DNA of 24,195 bases from CAJXVY01 sp965657575 (GTDB lineage: Bacteria > Actinomycetota > Actinomycetes > Actinomycetales > Microbacteriaceae), in contig CBFHOK010000016.1 of assembly GCA_965657575.1 (NCBI GenBank), positions 1-24,195 of the forward strand. Reading direction: 5' to 3'. The notes beneath the pieces are model-generated. The model was given only the letters and a program-made list of their open reading frames with translations. It had not been told where the DNA came from and ran no database searches. Below, one piece after another: positions 23,784 through 24,195 of this stretch (position 1 is the stretch's first letter; each line of letters starts with the position of its first letter). Position numbers and translations under genes: made by a program.

Positions 23784-23804
23784 GTCATAGAGTTTCTCTA
23801 TGGC
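23784..23804 (+). promoter_or_regulatory. Hairpin covering the NTF2-like gene start codon
   Basis: CATAGAG (23786-23792), TTT, CTCTATG (23796-23802) is a perfect 7-bp inverted repeat with a three-base loop; in RNA a U-G and a G-C pair extend it to nine pairs. The ATG at 23800-23802 lies entirely within the 3' arm, and no Shine-Dalgarno is visible upstream. This arrangement could sequester the start codon or act as a DNA operator. Confidence 0.45.
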
Positions 23805-24195
23805 AGATTACTCACAGGTCTCAATTCAAGACCCAAAAGTCATCCAATTGCTCGATAACTACTTCGACGTCATGCACCACCAGGACATGGATTTATTTGA
23901 TCAGGTCTTTCATAAAAACTGCACCTTGTATTCAGCTCAGGGTGGCGAACTGTCTCTACGTCCCTACGAGGTTTATAGAGAGCAGGTTCTCAACCGCGAC
24001 TCTCCTGCAGCACTGGGAAACAAAAGAGATGACAAAGTAATACTTTTTGACCAGATTTCAGAGACCTTGGCTGTTGTCAAACCCCAGCTAGAGATGTTTG
24101 GTGGGGTGATGCAGGATTATCTAAATATTGTGTATCTGGATGACCAGTGGTGGGTGATGGCGAAGATGTGGGAGAAGGTTGGTGAGGCCAACTAA
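23800..24195 (+). CDS. NTF2/SnoaL-like small protein (lumazine-binding-like)
   Basis: A 131-residue protein with the cone-shaped alpha+beta NTF2-like fold. Starting helices VIQLLDNYFDVMHHQDMDLF are followed by DQVFHKNCTLYSAQGGEL and the strands ISETLAVVKPQLEMFGGVM and DQWWVMAKMWEKV. The order fits the putative lumazine-binding/SnoaL-like subgroup, whose members range from isomerases to ligand-binding proteins; no catalytic residues can be assigned. Length is typical and both ends look natural. It is unrelated in type to the glycan genes. Its 3' end forms the right terminal repeat, so in a circular sequence it precedes the ABC exporter with a 214-bp spacer. The start ATG 23800 sits in a hairpin. 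Confidence 0.8.
   Translation: MADYSQVSIQDPKVIQLLDNYFDVMHHQDMDLFDQVFHKNCTLYSAQGGELSLRPYEVYREQVLNRDSPAALGNKRDDKVILFDQISETLAVVKPQLEMFGGVMQDYLNIVYLDDQWWVMAKMWEKVGEAN
24119..24195 (+). repeat. Right copy of 77-bp terminal direct repeat
   Basis: Identical to bases 1-77 without a mismatch. It covers the last 24 codons and stop of the NTF2-like gene. Removing one copy leaves a 24,118-bp circle in which that gene is complete. Confidence 0.97.

Noticed and set aside
1..24195. Plasmid or phage replicon
   Set aside because: Despite the terminal repeat, no replication initiator, partition, mobilisation, capsid or terminase gene could be found, so I describe circularity but do not name a plasmid.

Overview
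This 24,195-bp window is a surface-glycan gene region, probably from a mid-GC planktonic actinobacterium; a Microbacteriaceae relative (Rhodoluna/Aquiluna type) is my best guess, at low to moderate confidence. The reasons are roughly balanced base composition, many GTG/TTG starts, a TANNNT -10 box almost on top of a start codon, a secreted InlB-B-repeat protein without outer-membrane features, and an ABC-F remnant of actinobacterial style. No rRNA, tRNA, CRISPR array, transposase, integrase, replication or mobilisation gene was seen.

The first 77 bases (1-77) are identical to the last 77 (24119-24195). The sequence therefore closes on itself into a circle of 24,118 bp: the NTF2/SnoaL-like gene at the right end runs into the spacer before the ABC exporter at the left end. 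This may be a real circular molecule, an excised chromosomal island or a loop in an assembly graph. The gene content gives no sign of autonomous replication.

Layout: (1) 292-2055 (+), an MsbA/PglK-like ABC exporter. (2) 2179-5216 (-), three glycosyltransferases (GT). (3) 5280-9919 (+), a DPM1-like GT2, gmd, fcl (GDP-L-fucose synthesis) and a multipass GT-C-like protein. (4) 9987-11861 (-), a sulfotransferase and a GT25. (5) 12270-14269 (+), a protein with fucosyltransferase-like motifs and a TupA-like ATP-grasp protein. (6) 14359-15315 (-), a second sulfotransferase. (7) 15573-19598 (+), a tightly overlapping five-gene operon: PqqD-like protein, HPr-kinase-like P-loop protein, GT4, GT2 and a nucleotidyltransferase, followed by a possible small membrane peptide. 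(8) 19848-20702 (-), GT32. (9) 20703-21608, a gene graveyard with fragments of an ABC-F ATPase and an ABC exporter abutting head to head. (10) 21609-23321 (-), a secreted InlB-repeat/IPT protein, with a frameshifted duplicate of its C-terminus just upstream. (11) 23800-24195 (+), an NTF2-like protein with a hairpin over its start codon.

Together the genes can make GDP-fucose from GDP-mannose, transfer fucose and other sugars, sulfate the product and flip a lipid-linked glycan outward. No initiating phosphoglycosyltransferase, polymerase, O-antigen ligase, GDP-mannose supply or PAPS (sulfate donor) synthesis is present, so the rest must come from elsewhere in the genome. The least described part is the PqqD/HPr-kinase-like/nucleotidyltransferase operon. 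It resembles RiPP- or lasso-peptide-type modification modules but has glycosyltransferases in place of a cyclase and no obvious substrate.
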